Shown here: positions 1 to 11,850 of the stretch, one piece after another
Layout of the letters: every line of letters begins with the position of its first letter
Numbering within the stretch: the first letter of the stretch is position 1
Origin: Malus domestica
Taxonomy: Eukaryota; Streptophyta; Magnoliopsida; Rosales; Rosaceae
NCBI RefSeq assembly: GCF_042453785.1
Contig: NC_091674.1
Span: 28,159,501 to 28,223,500 of the forward strand
Direction of reading: 5' to 3'
DNA: 64,000 nt
Made by a program: the position numbers and the translations under genes
Notes under the pieces: generated by a model
Seen by the model: the letters and a program-made list of their open reading frames with translations, nothing else
Databases searched by the model: none
Told to the model about the DNA's origin: nothing

Positions 1-130
1 ATCTTTTAGTTGCAGCAACAGTCAGTATCCAACAAGTTCGATGGATGCTAACGAGGAAGACGAAGAAATCAAGTCTCTATTGTCTGACTCTTTTTCCTCG
101 AATAACAATGCATGCATCACTCTATTTTAA
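1..130 (+). CDS. Possible 3'-terminal exon of an unidentified gene (partial)
   Basis: An open frame enters from the left window edge and stops with TAA at 128-130. The readable C-terminus is serine- and asparagine-rich with an acidic stretch (ANEEDEEIKSLL). A possible splice acceptor (TTGCAG) lies at 10-15, so the exon may begin there. I do not recognise the protein. The call rests only on the open frame and codon texture, and the upstream part is outside the window. Confidence 0.25.
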   Translation, partial: SFSCSNSQYPTSSMDANEEDEEIKSLLSDSFSSNNNACITLF

Positions 131-841
131 ATTTTAATCAGTTGGATTTTCTTTTTAATTTATTTTTAATTTATTTTTCATGTTTTTTTTATATTTTAAT
201 TTATTTTTATTTTTATAATTTTCCTCATCAGACTTCATGTTTTTCGATTTTAATTTTAGTGATATATTATGAGTGTTTAACTTCATGAGCAATGGGGCTC
301 TGAATTGAATACAGTTGATCCAAATCCAAATCCAAATTTATGTTATATTCTGTTTTAATACTTAATTTGCACAAAAGGGAAAATTCGACTTTAGCACAAG
401 TTATTTAATTTTGAATTTCTTCCTCAATAAATTGACTGAGATAATGGCATTTTTACATCATGCTATACGAAAATTTTAATGGCATTTATACTATAAAATG
501 TAAATACATGTGTGGGTCTCACAATAAAATCCACAAGCATCAACGATTAGAAATTAGTGATGCAAGTTACTTCCAATGCTCTTGCAAAGTTGGTCGAACA
601 GGACATATGGTCAAGTGATTACGCGAAATATTGTCTCATTCGCGATACAAACACTTATACTTGGCACCTTGTATTGCGTTTGAAAGAATAATTTGAAGTG
701 TCTCAAGCTTATAGAAGCATTTTCTGAAGGAAAAATTCTTCTTGAGGAAGCATTTTCAAGAATTTGGCAAAAGCTTTTTAATAAAATGTTTAACTTGTTT
801 ATAATAAGGGTTTAACGTGTTTATAATAAAAACATTTAGCT
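131..841. other. AT-rich intergenic stretch
   Basis: A strongly T-rich tract (131-240) is followed by unremarkable AT-rich DNA. No ORF with coding character and no recognisable repeat was seen. Confidence 0.6.
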
Positions 842-2489
842 CTGGCCGGAAGTATATGCCCAGATTGACGAGCTCTTCCTTCGCGCTGCGGCGAATAAAA
901 ATGCTTATGTGTTTATAAGGTTCTTGTCCCTCGCCGTCGCTCTTTCCCCATGAAAAAACATCACATATTCCCGCCAATTCTTCGACCAAATACCAAAGCC
1001 GACGGCTTTTGACTACAACAAAATGATAAGAGCTTACTCCAAGAGCGACTCGCCGGCGGAGGGGTTTTATCTGTTCAGATATTTGCGGCGGCGCGGCCTT
1101 TTAGCTGGCTCTATGGCGTCGTCTTTCGTCATCAAGTCTTGCATTAGAGTTTCGTCGTTGGTGGGTGGGATTTAGGTGCATGCTAGGATTTTGAGAGATG
1201 GGCATCGATCAGATAGTCTTTTGCTCACGGCATTGATGGGCTTGTATTCGACTTGTGGTAAGCATGATGAAGCGTGTAAAGTGTTTGATAAATGCTGAAG
1301 AGAGATACTGTGGCCTTGGGTTTGTTTGAGATTATGCAGAGTGAGGTTCATAGGTGTGAGCCTGATGACGTTACGTGTTTACTTGTGCTCCAAGCGTGTG
1401 CCAGCTTGAACGCGTTGGAGTTTGGCAAACGGGTTCATAAGTACATCGAAGAACATGGTTATGGTGGTGCTTCAAATTTGTATGACTCTCTTGTATTGAT
1501 GTATTCACGGTGTTGGAGTTTGGATAAGGCGTATGGGGTGTTTGAGGGAATGCAATATAAGAATGTGGTTTTGTGGAGTGCGATGATTTCTGGGTTGGCG
1601 GTGAATGGTTATGGTAGAGAAGCTATTGAAGCGTTTGGAGAGATGCAGAAAATGGGTGTTTTACCTGATGATCAGACTTTTACTGGGTCTTTGTGCTTGC
1701 AGCCATTGCGGTTTGGTTGATGAAAGGATGATGATTTTCGATCGTATGAGCAAAGAGTTTGGGGTAGTGCCTAATATCCATCACTATGGGCGCATGTTTG
1801 ATCTTTTGGGTCGTGCTGGTCGACTTGATCAGGCCTATCAGCTCATAACATCGATGAACATGAAACCAGATCCGACAATATGGAGGACCTTACTTGGGGC
1901 TTGCAGAATTCACGGCAATAATTCCCTTGCGGAACGAGTGGTAGGCAATTTGATTGAACTCAAGGCTCAAGAGGCAGGGGATTATGTCCTGTTGATGAAT
2001 ATTTTCTCTTCAGCTGGAACCTGGGAGAAGCTAACAGAAATGAGGAAGTTTATGAAGGAAAAAGCAATTCAAACTACACCGGGATGTAGCACGCTTGAAC
2101 TAAAGGAGTAGCACACGAGTTTGTTGTCGATGATGTTTCACATCCGCGGAAGGATGAATGAAATCTACAAAACGCTGCGTGAGATTAATAGCCAGTTGAA
2201 GATTGCTGGTTACGTTGCAGATGTAACATCTGAATTGCACAACTTGGGAGCAGAAGACAAGGGGCTCATCCCCTCTTACCACAGCGAGACATGGGCTATT
2301 GCTTTCGGTGTCCTGTCAACTACTCCCGGCACGCCAATCAGAGTGGCCAAGAATCTTCGCATTTGTGTTGATTGCCACAATTTTGCAATGGCTCTCTCAG
2401 GGGTTTACAACAGAGAGGTAATCATCAGAGACCGCACCCGGTTTCATCATTTCCGAGAGGGACGCTGCTCCTGCAATGGCTATTGATAG
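842..2489 (+). pseudogene. Decayed PLS-class PPR gene with DYW domain
   Basis: Three frames together read as a typical organelle-targeted pentatricopeptide protein of the DYW class, which edits C to U in organellar RNA. Visible parts are PPR repeats (for example AFDYNKMIRAYS near 1010 and NVVLWSAMISGLAVNG near 1560), the E/E+ region (GDYVLLMNIFSSAGTW near 1980), and a DYW domain with the HSE zinc motif (2281-2289) and the CxxCH motif (near 2370). It is broken. There is an in-frame TAG at 1173-1175, a deletion/frameshift near 1290, a shift near 1690, a pair of shifts around 2111 and 2155, and a TGA replacing the terminal Trp codon. No ATG-led frame covers more than about a third of it. The next gene is plastid MDH; from memory a PPR gene also adjoins plastid MDH in Arabidopsis (At3g47530/At3g47520), so this is probably the ancestral neighbour decaying in place. 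Confidence 0.88.
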
Positions 2490-2964
2490 GAAAACTGAAG
2501 ATTTACAGAAGATGAGCATTAGGGAACAATTTTCTGCATTTGTGAACAATTTTCTACTGATTCAAATATCGAACATAAGAAAGCATGTAGAAGAGGAAAA
2601 CAAGCATTGCAATTGAAAAGTATGAATTCACTTTCTTCGAATTTATTTTCGCATCAGAAGCTAGCCCTTGCATACACGCAAGATAGAAATACATGATATT
2701 CCTAAAAACTCATGATCGACCAGCCAAGTTATATCAAAACTGTCACTACAAGTTTCCGCCCGCAAGAGAAGGCTTATATTCTTCAATCTACAACAATAGA
2801 AGCAACTCTGTATTTCTTCCGAAAATAGCTTCAACATAGAACACTGAAAGGATACCGACTTCATTCTACAAAACTGAAAGTACTGATGCATTGCTAAATC
2901 TGCTAAAAAATATCTGTAAAGCATTCATTAGAATGAGGTAATAGAAGCTTCTGATAATAGCGAC
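2490..2964 (-). other. MDH 3' UTR and tail-to-tail spacer
   Basis: The PPR pseudogene and MDH converge here. Read on the minus strand there is no long ORF, and an AATAAA hexamer lies near 2641-2646 (TTTATT on the plus strand), about 320 bases past the MDH stop. It is a plausible poly(A) signal. Confidence 0.5.
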
Positions 2965-4206
2965 CTAAGCAGTCACGGTCTGCTTGTTGGCAAAAGCAAT
3001 ACCCTTCTCAATGCTGGCTTTCAGTTCCGGCTTGAGTGCTTCCAACGCCTTTTGCTCATATTCTGTCAAACCTTGGAGGTCAGACGGTATGAAAGCTTCA
3101 ATTCCATTCCTTCCAAGCTTAACCCTTGATGCAAAGAATGGAAGCTCGGTCAGATCAGACGCTACATATGAGCACTCATAGACATCCCCATCTCCGTCCA
3201 GTGCACGCAGAGATGACTCAACAAATCGAGCTGCTGCATATGCCATTGACAATGTCGCGGACCCAGCACCTGCCTTTGCCTCTACAACCTCGGTTCCAGC
3301 ATTTTGGATCCTAACAGTTAGCTGCTCAACTTCTTCGTCAGTGAGGCTAACAGAGGGGTTTGTCCTGGATAGCAGGGGTAGAATAGTTATCCCAGCATGT
3401 CCTCCGACAACTGGGACATCAACATCAATCAGTTTCAGATTCTTCTTCTGAGCAACAAATGTGTTCGCCCTCACAACATCCAAGGTAGAAACACCAAAGA
3501 GCTTCTTTGGGTTATAAACACCCTTCTGCTTCAGAACTTCGGCAGCAATTGGCACCGTGGAGTTCACCGGATTACTGATAATATGAATGAATGCATCAGG
3601 GCAGTTATCTGCCACAGCCTCGATCAAGTTCTTCACAATGCCGGCATTGATGTTGAAGAGGTCATCGCGGGTCATACCGGGCTTTCTTGGAACACCGGCA
3701 GGAATGACCACCACATCCACACCTTTCAAGGAATTGGGCAACTCGGCAGCTCCGGTGAAATCAAGAACTTCAGAAGGAGTGTTGCAGTGACTCAAGTCAG
3801 CAGCAACACCCTTGACATTAGCAATATCGTAAAGATGCAGGGAGGAGACCAAAGGCGACATCTTGATCAGAAGAGCCAATGGCTGACCGATCCCACCGGC
3901 AGCTCCAAGAACAGCTACTTTATACGAGGCCTGGGGCTGGAACTGAGACTGAACCACCAGCGCTTCCTTGTGGGCTTTTCGAGCGAAAGAAGCTCGAAGA
4001 GCCGATGCAGTTTCTTTGCCGGAGAACGAGGTCTCGGTTTCACAATTGAAAGATGGGGTTGCCTTGAGCCCATTGAAAGAGCTCTTGAGAGGGTTTTGGG
4101 AGTTGAACCTCAAAGCACAAGGCTTTGACTGCTGAAACGCCGCCGCTTTGTGGCCGAGGGAACAATTAGTTCCGACGGAAAAGGCAGCTGCTGATGTTGC
4201 TGCCAT
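2965..4206 (-). CDS. MDH: Plastidial NAD-dependent malate dehydrogenase
   Basis: The intronless frame encodes 413 residues. The enzyme interconverts malate and oxaloacetate with NAD(H), supporting redox balance and malate export from plastids. Residues 1-90 are Ser/Ala/Lys-rich with few acidic residues, as in a chloroplast transit peptide. The Rossmann motif GAAGGIGQ is at 101-108, and Asp127, the NAD-selecting acid, lies in YDIAN. Substrate-binding arginines lie in [10 protein letters not shown] (174, 180), followed by catalytic Asp243 (STLDVVR) and proton-relay His270 ([10 protein letters not shown]). Length and order match plant plastidic NAD-MDH. It lacks the extra N- and C-terminal cysteine extensions of NADP-MDH, and the long transit region argues against mitochondrial or peroxisomal forms. 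The ATG at 4206 is the first Met after a 5' UTR intron. No break is seen. Confidence 0.95.
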   Translation of the reverse strand: MAATSAAAFSVGTNCSLGHKAAAFQQSKPCALRFNSQNPLKSSFNGLKATPSFNCETETSFSGKETASALRASFARKAHKEALVVQSQFQPQASYKVAVLGAAGGIGQPLALLIKMSPLVSSLHLYDIANVKGVAADLSHCNTPSEVLDFTGAAELPNSLKGVDVVVIPAGVPRKPGMTRDDLFNINAGIVKNLIEAVADNCPDAFIHIISNPVNSTVPIAAEVLKQKGVYNPKKLFGVSTLDVVRANTFVAQKKNLKLIDVDVPVVGGHAGITILPLLSRTNPSVSLTDEEVEQLTVRIQNAGTEVVEAKAGAGSATLSMAYAAARFVESSLRALDGDGDVYECSYVASDLTELPFFASRVKLGRNGIEAFIPSDLQGLTEYEQKALEALKPELKASIEKGIAFANKQTVTA

Positions 4207-4216
4207 CTCTCACGCT

Positions 4217-4550
4217 CTGTAGCACGCAGAAATCCAAATCGAACTCAAAAACTTGAATTCAAAACACATAAAAAGCATAAAAATTTGACATCCGAATTCC
4301 GTTGAAATGCAACCCAATTCACCAAATGAAAAGATAGATTCTGGGTTATGTCTAAAACAATAAAAAATAAAAAATAAAAGATTTCAATCCATTGCTCAGA
4401 TTCAGAAGCAAAAGAAGTGAAGAACTACACAGCTGGGAAAACTCCAAAAAAACCCATTAGATCTGAAACTATTGCTCATAGATCCGTGAGTGTACGAAAT
4501 AAACAAAAAAACAAATTAAATCTTCAGAAACAGAGTTGAAAAGTTCATAC
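4217..4550 (-). other. 5' UTR intron of MDH
   Basis: Read on the minus strand, CTCAAG|GTATGAAC at 4551/4550 is a good donor, and TGCTACAG at 4217-4224 is an acceptor 10 bases before the MDH ATG. The leader exon upstream is CT-rich (to about 4660), which fits a Y-patch type promoter without an obvious TATA box. The intron itself has no coding potential. Confidence 0.7.
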
Positions 4551-4664
4551 CTTGAGGAAGATGAACGCCAACAACCAGAGAGCCACGGAGACGCGAAATG
4601 GCAAAAGGAGGGATTTAGAGAGAGAATACAAGAGGAGAGAGAGTGGGTTTTTGGACCTTTTGGG

Positions 4665-5222
4665 GGTTTTGGCTTATTGAGTTCGTGAGAAGCTCCGCCA
4701 ATGGGCCTCGGATGAATCCACGTTCCACACCATTTTTTCCAATTTTTTATTTGTGTTTGACTATACAGTGGGCCAGTGCACAGCGACTCTCTCCTTTTTT
4801 GTTCGCTTCATCCTGCCGTTAATCTCTGATTCCTTCCAAGTTCCAACGGATGCGATTATTAGAATAAAATAGGAAATACTCAACCAACCTTCGTTGGCGA
4901 AAATTAGCTCTTTGCCACAAGTAGAAGGATCATTTATACTCCAACCGTCACTATGGCGGTAATTCAAACCATTAACATATTTTTACGTGTAGAATTTTCA
5001 ACACAGGACAACGTATTATTAGTTTAAGATACTATTACAATGATATTTTGAAGGAGAAATTTTACAACGATTCTAAAACAATGACGGACATAGAAATTTA
5101 TATATGCTAGATCTCATTACACAAACTTGGAATTTCCACTCAAATCTGTTGAATTCAAAGAGTTCATTCCTCGTTACATGAGGAAAAACAAAAAATTACA
5201 CAAACAACAAGGCTTCCTCCTT
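4665..5222. other. Intergenic: MDH promoter side and CHLP 3' flank
   Basis: The spacer lies between two minus-strand genes. The MDH side holds pyrimidine-rich promoter sequence; the CHLP side should hold its 3' UTR. Nothing else was recognised. Confidence 0.5.
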
Positions 5223-7391
5223 TCATACAGTAATTTTCTCCATCTCCCTCCTGAGTGCATTAGCCCTAACCAAGCTCCCAATGGTATTCACAGCCAACTT
5301 CAAATCCTCCCACGGATTCCCCGGCACCACCCTCTTGTACAAGTAGCTATCGAACGTCATCTTCTGCACGTACTCATCCGCACACATCTCCACGAACGCT
5401 TCCCTCGCGGGGTTCGACCTATAGAACACCTTCTGCAACACATCCAACACCTTGTAAGTAGGCCAATAGGTCTTGTCCCACTTCTCCAAGTACGTCCTCA
5501 AGTCCGCCTCATTCACCATCCTCTTCCCATTCTCCGACCCCTCAACTATCGCCTCGGCACACATCCTGCCACTCTTTGCTGCAAAGTAGATGCCTTCACC
5601 AGAACACTTTGTTACGTACCCTGCTGCATCACCAACGAGTGCTACTCTGCCCGCCAACCTTCGTGGCCGGGGGTGTTCTGGAATTGGATGCGCCTCCACC
5701 CGGAGAATTTTGCCGCCTAGAATCTTGTCCTTGGCTCTGTTTCTTGTTGCTAGTTGGAATTTCTTGATGTCTCCTTTGTGTGTCACAGTGCCGGTACCAA
5801 CTGCTACATGGTCACATTTCGGGAACACCCACCCGTAAAAGTCTGGTGAGACATCATCGCCGACATACATCTCAGCGAGGTTTTCATAGTACACCATCTT
5901 GTCGTCGGGGATTTTGATTCTCTCCTGAAAAGGCCGAAACCAAGAATTTAATAAGAACGAACCAAACATTGAACCAAATCAACATCTAATGCTACTCCAT
6001 GAACTTTGAATTTGGTAATCATTTAACAACATACACATGAGCATGGTCATAAAATTCGAGAAAATTTCAGGTTTCAAAGCGGTTCAAGTGTTATTAGCAC
6101 AAAATTTCCTATGGTAGCCACATTTTCACGACATTGAACCAAATCATAAGAACGAACCAAACATTGAACCAAATCAACATCTAATTTTACTCCATAAACT
6201 TTGAATTTGGTAATCATTTAACAACATACACAAGAGCACGTTCATAAAATTCGAGAAAATTTCAGGTTTCAAAGCGGATGGCGTGTTATTAGCACAAAAA
6301 TTTCTATGGTAGCCACCTTTTCACGACTGATGACCAATGCATACCTGAAAACTATATCTCAATTTCGAGTAATTCATTGATAATTCTCTTACAGTTCATC
6401 AAAATTACTGACATAATGTTAATTAACAACTTCAAATCACATGCACTGAGCCTAGTTCATTGACAAAACACCAAATTCTGCAAATTGATCGTGATTTCAA
6501 ACACAAAGCACAACAATTGACTGCAAATAATTAATTAAGTAGCAATTTTCAACGCAGATGTGAGTTAGACCAGTTTGTCGGGCCCATTGCACTAGTTTGA
6601 GTTCCCCTTCGACCGAATTCGAGATTAGAGTAGTTTAGAATATCGTAATTTCCTAAAAGGAGAAAAAACAAAGCAAGTACATAATTAATTACCTGGAAGG
6701 CAATAGCATACTCATAATCACCAGCATCAATGCTCTTAGCCACTCTGGAATTCGCCCCATCAGCTCCAATCACCGCATCAACCTCCATCGTCTTCTTCAC
6801 GCCGGCGCCGCCGGCCTTCCCGTCGTACTCCGTGTAATGCAGGACGTACGGCGCCTCCCCATCTCCCGGCTTATCCATCTTCAAAAACAACCCATTTATC
6901 ACCGTCGCGCCGTTCTCACTCGCCCTGTTCCTCAGGTACTGGTCCAGCACCTCCCGCCTCACCATCCCAATGTACTCGTGCGGCTTCAGGGTCTGCCCGA
7001 TGTCCACCGCCACGTTCGACGGAGATATCATCTTCATCTTGGTGACGCGGCGGTCGATGATGTCTAGCGGGAGGTCGAACTCGCCCACCATGCAGAGCGG
7101 GATGGCCCCGCCGCAGGGCTTGCAGTTGTCCATCTTCCGCTCGATGAGGAATGTCTCGACGCCGCCCTTGGCTAGAGTTTCTGCGGCCGCACCGCCGGCG
7201 GGTCCGCCGCCTATGACGGCGACGCGGAGGTTTCGACCAGTGACTTTTGGGCTGGTCTTGGCGGCTTTGACTTGGAGGGTTCGGCGGTTTGAGGAGTTCG
7301 GAGAAATGGGTTTTGCTTGCATTGTGAAATGGGTTTTCTCCGCGGCGGTTTGGCGGAGGCCGATGAAGGATTTCAGGGCGATGGAGGTCAT
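5223..7391 (-). CDS. CHLP: Geranylgeranyl diphosphate/chlorophyll reductase, chloroplastic
   Basis: There are two exons: 7391-6693 (233 codons) and 5924-5223 (233 codons plus stop). They join in phase 0 at TTCCAG|GTAATT and TTTTCAG|GAGAGA, giving 466 residues, the usual size for plant CHLP. The enzyme reduces geranylgeranyl groups to phytyl with NADPH, supplying chlorophyll, tocopherol and phylloquinone in plastid membranes. Residues 1-50 form a Ser/Thr/Lys-rich transit peptide. The FAD dinucleotide motif VAVIGGGPAGG ends at residue 67. CKPCGGAIPLC follows at 90-100, then GADGANSRVAKS near 215, and the second FAD motif VALVGDAAGYVTKCSGEG is in exon 2. No break is seen. The intron carries a tandem duplication. 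Confidence 0.95.
5951..6327. repeat. 182-bp direct duplication inside the CHLP intron
   Basis: Segments 5951-6132 and 6146-6327 are near-identical (about ten differences) and are separated by 13 bases that repeat part of the unit. Each unit carries TTCGAGAAAATTTCAGG and CTATGGTAGCCAC. It begins just beyond the 3' splice-site side of the intron and leaves both splice sites intact. Confidence 0.9.
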
Positions 7392-7715
7392 TTTCTTGGT
7401 CGGAGCAGCTGTAGCAGAGGAGGTGGAGAGGAGGGTGAGAGTGGCAAGAGTGTGATTTACTTTCTTATTTTTATGTATTTGGGGGATACGGTTTGGGATA
7501 TAAGTGGGGGAAGTGGCCGTTGGATTGGGGGAATGGAGGGCTGAGATTTTTTGTGGATAATGAGTTGGATTTTTTGGATTTTGACAGATTTAGGGAGGGG
7601 ATGACAGAATGCCACGCCGTCTACTTTTGAAGAGGATTTGTCTGGTTGTGTAGATTCTGGCAGACAAGTCAGATATCTTTCACATGCAGCCAATGGTGGA
7701 TTGCCACGTCAGTAA
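7392..7715 (-). promoter_or_regulatory. CHLP promoter with ACGT-core and CCAAT elements
   Basis: Upstream of the CHLP ATG, a TATA-like CATAAAAATA reads on the minus strand at 7466-7475, about 75-85 bases before the start codon. A CCAAT box lies at 7690-7694 and GCCACGTCAG, an ACGT-core (bZIP/G-box-like) site, at 7703-7712. ACGT cores are common in light-regulated photosynthesis promoters. The assignment is by motif and position only. Confidence 0.5.
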
Positions 7716-7740
7716 ACTGGGACCTCTATGTGTGGCACTA

Positions 7741-7866
7741 ATTTTTCGGTGCAATAAATATTACATGTTATGACGGGCACTGTGTACAACGCCCGTTGAG
7801 CTGATTTTTCGGTGCAATAAATATTACATAGTTTGACGGCCACTGTGTACACCGCCCGGAAACGCA
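7741..7866. repeat. Two tandem copies of a 63-bp unit
   Basis: 7741-7803 and 7804-7866 both begin ATTTTTCGGTGCAATAAATA and share a following CACTGTGTACA core. In copy 1 the core is flanked by ACGGGC and GCCCGT, forming a 6-bp stem; copy 2 has lost part of the stem. It may be a relic of a MITE end, but no target duplication was found. Confidence 0.75.
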
Positions 7867-8786
7867 TTTACCGACGTATGATTGACCGGCGATTACTAGC
7901 GACACGTTCGTTGGAAGATGTCTAAAGTGTCAAATCATCGTCATTAAGTTTTAATAGACTCCTAACTCAAAATGAAGAAAATGAAAGTGTCATCAATAAG
8001 AAATTAATATGTTAATTCAAATCATCAATAATCACGTTATATTATTTAAATAAATGATCTCTCTAATATTATTTTTTCGCAAAATATGTTTCCAACTTCT
8101 CGAAAGTGACTTGGCAAATATCTTCTTTAAATTGTTCCTCTAAAGGCTAAAGCATCTAAGTGGGATCATAATATTAATTAGACGTGCCGTTATGTTTTGG
8201 AACAAACGATATTATTTATATTAAGAGAGAGGAAGTGGGCTTAAGCTCACAACAAGCTAGCAATAATGTAGTTTAAATTCTCATTTGAGAATAATTAAAC
8301 CTAAAATCTCACTTACAAATGAAGATAAATACTACTAGATGTGCCATTATGTTTTGTTAAATAATTTATATGAAATATCAACATAATTCAATATTTAATC
8401 AACTAAATAATATTGTAAAAGTCAAGTATTCTTGTAGTGGTTGTTGAGTCAAAGGAAAATTAAAGGGAAAATATTTGGTAAATGTTTTCACCAAGCTGGT
8501 TCCCTTGCGCAAAGTTAGAAATCTTGGTAAAGAACCACTACAAAGTGGTCTAGTGGTTATGGACGAATTTCAAGTTCGTGTTCCACATGGTACGTTCTAA
8601 GTTCGACTAATGCGGTTAGAGAGAGGTTGAAATACCTTTATGAGTCTTCCCGGCTCCCGAAAAGGTGGACTGACGTGACAAAACCATCTGCACGAAATGC
8701 ACGCTGCGCTGCTTCTATTTGTCTAGATGTGATCCAAGCGGGTTCAAGCGCTTGAAAAGCATATCTACCGAAGCAAATACGATTAC
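7867..8786. other. Intergenic, with a tRNA-like SINE candidate at about 8535-8720
   Basis: 7867-8530 is AT-rich without coding features. From 8535 there is a non-AT-rich block starting near AGTGGTCTAGTGGTTATGG (box-A-like). A weak box-B-like GTTCTAAGTTCGACTAA lies about 60 bases on, and a conserved-looking body follows. That suggests a tRNA-derived SINE, but no poly(A)/T tail or target duplication was identified. The last 8 bases, 8779-8786 (ACGATTAC), are the target duplication of the hAT element that follows. Confidence 0.35.
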
Positions 8787-11142
8787 TAGGGCTGGGTTCG
8801 ATTCCCAGCGGTTCGGTTTTTACCCAAAACCGAAACTGAACCGAAATTTCGGTTCGGTTTGGTTCGGTTCAATTTTTTTCGGTTTGGTTTCGGTTTTTTT
8901 TTTTTCTCTCAAAAAAATAAAAAAAATTGGAAATATAAAAGTTCACATTCAAAGAAAAGATATGCCAAAGTTGCTCCACGGTCCACCAACTTCGGGAAAG
9001 AACATGTTTACAACAACAAAACCGTGATGAGAATCCAAGTATTCCAATTTCCAAAGTCCAAACTTAAATAAACATCAAAGTTTAAGTCTTTAAAAAGTCC
9101 AAATTTAAAATAAACATCACACAACCTTCAAGGTTTCATCACTTCATGTCTTGCACAAATAAAATCTTCCAAGTCCTCAAGCTCAAGCTTAACGCTTAGG
9201 CAGCCTAGGAGGCAACATATCACCTTTATTTGAGCTTCCACTTGTCATTTCTACATACAAATAAAAAAAGAAACAACATAATGTAAAGCAAGCATGCAAC
9301 TTAGCATCTAATTAAAATAGTCTAACAAAACCAAATGCAATAAGTAAATTTACCTTTCTCAACTTCTTCACAAAACTCAATCTCTTCAATGGTTGGCTCA
9401 TGACGCAATGCTACATGAATTGACCTAAGCCAATTTTGTGTACATATCAAAGCCTCCACCATTTTTGGACTCAAAGAACTACGATATGAATAAATTATTC
9501 TTCCACTTGTGCCAAAGGAGGATTCCGAAGCAATGGTTGATACAGGAATAGCTAAAATCTCTTTTGCAACTTGTGCCAAAATAGGATACTTAGAAAGCCC
9601 ATTCACCCTCCACCGATTCAATATATCAAAGTTTGCCTCTTCTTCCCCTTCATTAGGATCCGAAAGATACCTATCCAAATCATTGTGCACAATACGAGCT
9701 CTCTTTGCTTTCTCATTTCACTTTTCTCTTCAACTTTCTTTCAATCTCTGTCATGCTTGATAAAGGATCTCCACTTGTAGTTGTCGATTAAGAACTACCA
9801 CCACTACTTGCACTTTGTTGGGTATCAAAAGATGACTCTTCATGAATCTTGTAAAGATCAAACAACAAATCTTTCACCGCATTGGTTGCAATTTCAACTT
9901 TTTCCTTGTCCTCCTCGTCCTCGCCATATAGTATCTCATAATAATCAACCACATTCTCCAATTTATGGCGAGGATCAAGCACAAGTGCAATAAAAACATA
10001 TTGATTCATATCCTCAATTGAACCCCAATATTTGTCATATTTTTCTTGCATCAACATGGAGATCATAGACAAGAATTCATTGTCTTTGTTTTCAAGGATG
10101 AGACTTTTGATCTTAAACAAATCACCAAAAGTAGTATGAATTGTTGGAGTATTAGAACAACACACTTTTAAAGTGACTTCATAGAAATGTCTCAGAAAGG
10201 ATGCAAATATTCCCGCCTCACTCCAATCATGAGTCGAAAGTGGCCCCTTCCTTATATTATCATGATTTTCTCTAGTAAAGTAAGGAAGGTAATGACCATC
10301 ATCTACTTTCAACGTATCAAAAGCCATATTGAACTTCAAAGCCGATTCCAACATTAAAAATGTGGAATTCCACCTAGTAGGGACATCTAAAATCACAAGC
10401 CCCTTGCTTTCTATGCTCACTTTCTCAACACACCTTTTAAAACTCTCCAACCTTTGAGGGGAAGATCTTACATACCTAAACGCATTACGAATGCTTTGTA
10501 TGGCGGTATTCAACATCTTTATCCTATCATTCACCACCAAATTAAGGATATGAGCAACACACCTCATGTGCAAATATTTTCCATCATGCAAAAGTGCATT
10601 AGGAATCCCTCACCCACATATTCGATGCACCAAATCCCTTAAGCCGGAATCATTTGCCGAAGCATTGTCAACCGTAATAATTAACACCTTTTCTATGCCC
10701 CATTCCACCAAACACTCATCCAAAAGTTGAGCAATGTGTTTGTACCATACTTGACCAATCCCAAAACTACTGAGCACCGGTCAACGTTATACCGTCAAGG
10801 ACCCAGAAGAGTTTCCCTACAACCAGGAGGCAAATCACAATGCGACACTTTCGATATCAGAAACCAATCATAGCACGACACGTGTCAACATCAGAAAGCC
10901 AATCACAACACGACACGTGTCAATGTCAGAATGAAACTAGAAACTCTCTTCTATAAAGAGAGATCATTCTCTCACAATATTTCATAATGTCATTTGTACT
11001 AAATCATTCACTAGTACTCATTAAAGGAGAGCTTGAACTTATGTACTTGTGTAAACCATTCACAATTAATGCGAACTCATCTACTCCGTAGACGTAGCCA
11101 ATCTGGGTGAACCACGTACATCTTATGTTTGCTTCCATATCC

Positions 11143-11850
11143 TTATCCATTTACATACTTATCCACACTAGTGACTGGAGCAATCTCAGCAGTCAGCAGA
11201 GCCCGAGAAAGAGGAGGCACCAGAGGGTGATTATTCGGAGCATCAATACTAGGCAGAACCCCAGAAGGAGAAGACATCGAAGGTTGATCATTTGGAACTT
11301 CATTACGCGGTACAGCCCCAGAAGACGAAGGCAATAAATGCCTATGGAACAAACCCACAAACCTCTGATGATCAAGTAAAATCTGACAATCAGATTCCTG
11401 CAGCTGGTCGAGCTTTCTCTTCATGTTTGTAGCATAGTCATGTGCGAGCCTGTGTAACTGTTTATTCTCATGTTTAAGCCCTCTAATCTCCTGTTTGAGA
11501 CTTATCACTTCAGCCGCCAATGAGTCAACTTGGCGGGTTCGAGCAAATAGGCGTTGGGCCATATTAGACATAGAACCTGCACACTAAACACTGAGAGCCA
11601 GAGAATCCTTAACAACCAACTCATCAGACCGTTTGGAAAGTAGTCTGTTATCTTTGGAAGTGAGATGGTTCCTGGCCACCATCGCATCGGTCATATCATT
11701 CTTCATTACAGAGTCCCTAACGGTAAGAGGACCAGTAGGGGATAAGAAAGATGGGCGCTATATGTTGTCTTGAGAAGGCATGACTGCCTCTTCACCAAAG
11801 TTCAAGTCAAAACGACGGTCGGATGTGCCAGACAGAAATGATGAAGGAGA
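11143..11850 (-). pseudogene. Relic of the antisense coiled-coil ORF of the Tat-type element
   Basis: Minus-strand translation matches the intact ORF at 58707-59381, for example ARTRQVDSLAAEVISLKQEI and RGLKHENKQLHRLAHDYA, a Leu/heptad-rich coiled coil. It is a broken copy of an element-encoded accessory protein of unknown role. Its presence in an element that has lost gag-pol shows that the ORF belongs to the 3' module of the family. Confidence 0.75.

Noticed and set aside
756-989. Minus-strand open frame of 77 codons
   Set aside because: It is largely opposite the 5' part of the PPR pseudogene; no family resemblance.
3397-4128. Plus-strand open frame of 243 codons
   Set aside because: It lies exactly opposite the MDH coding sequence, which has full family motifs; it is a shadow frame.
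5127-5720. Plus-strand open frame of 197 codons
   Set aside because: It is antisense to CHLP exon 2, with Pro/His-rich composition typical of a mirror frame.
8535-8720. tRNA gene
   Set aside because: The box-like motifs are imperfect and no cloverleaf can be drawn; at most a SINE. No true tRNA or rRNA gene was seen in the window.
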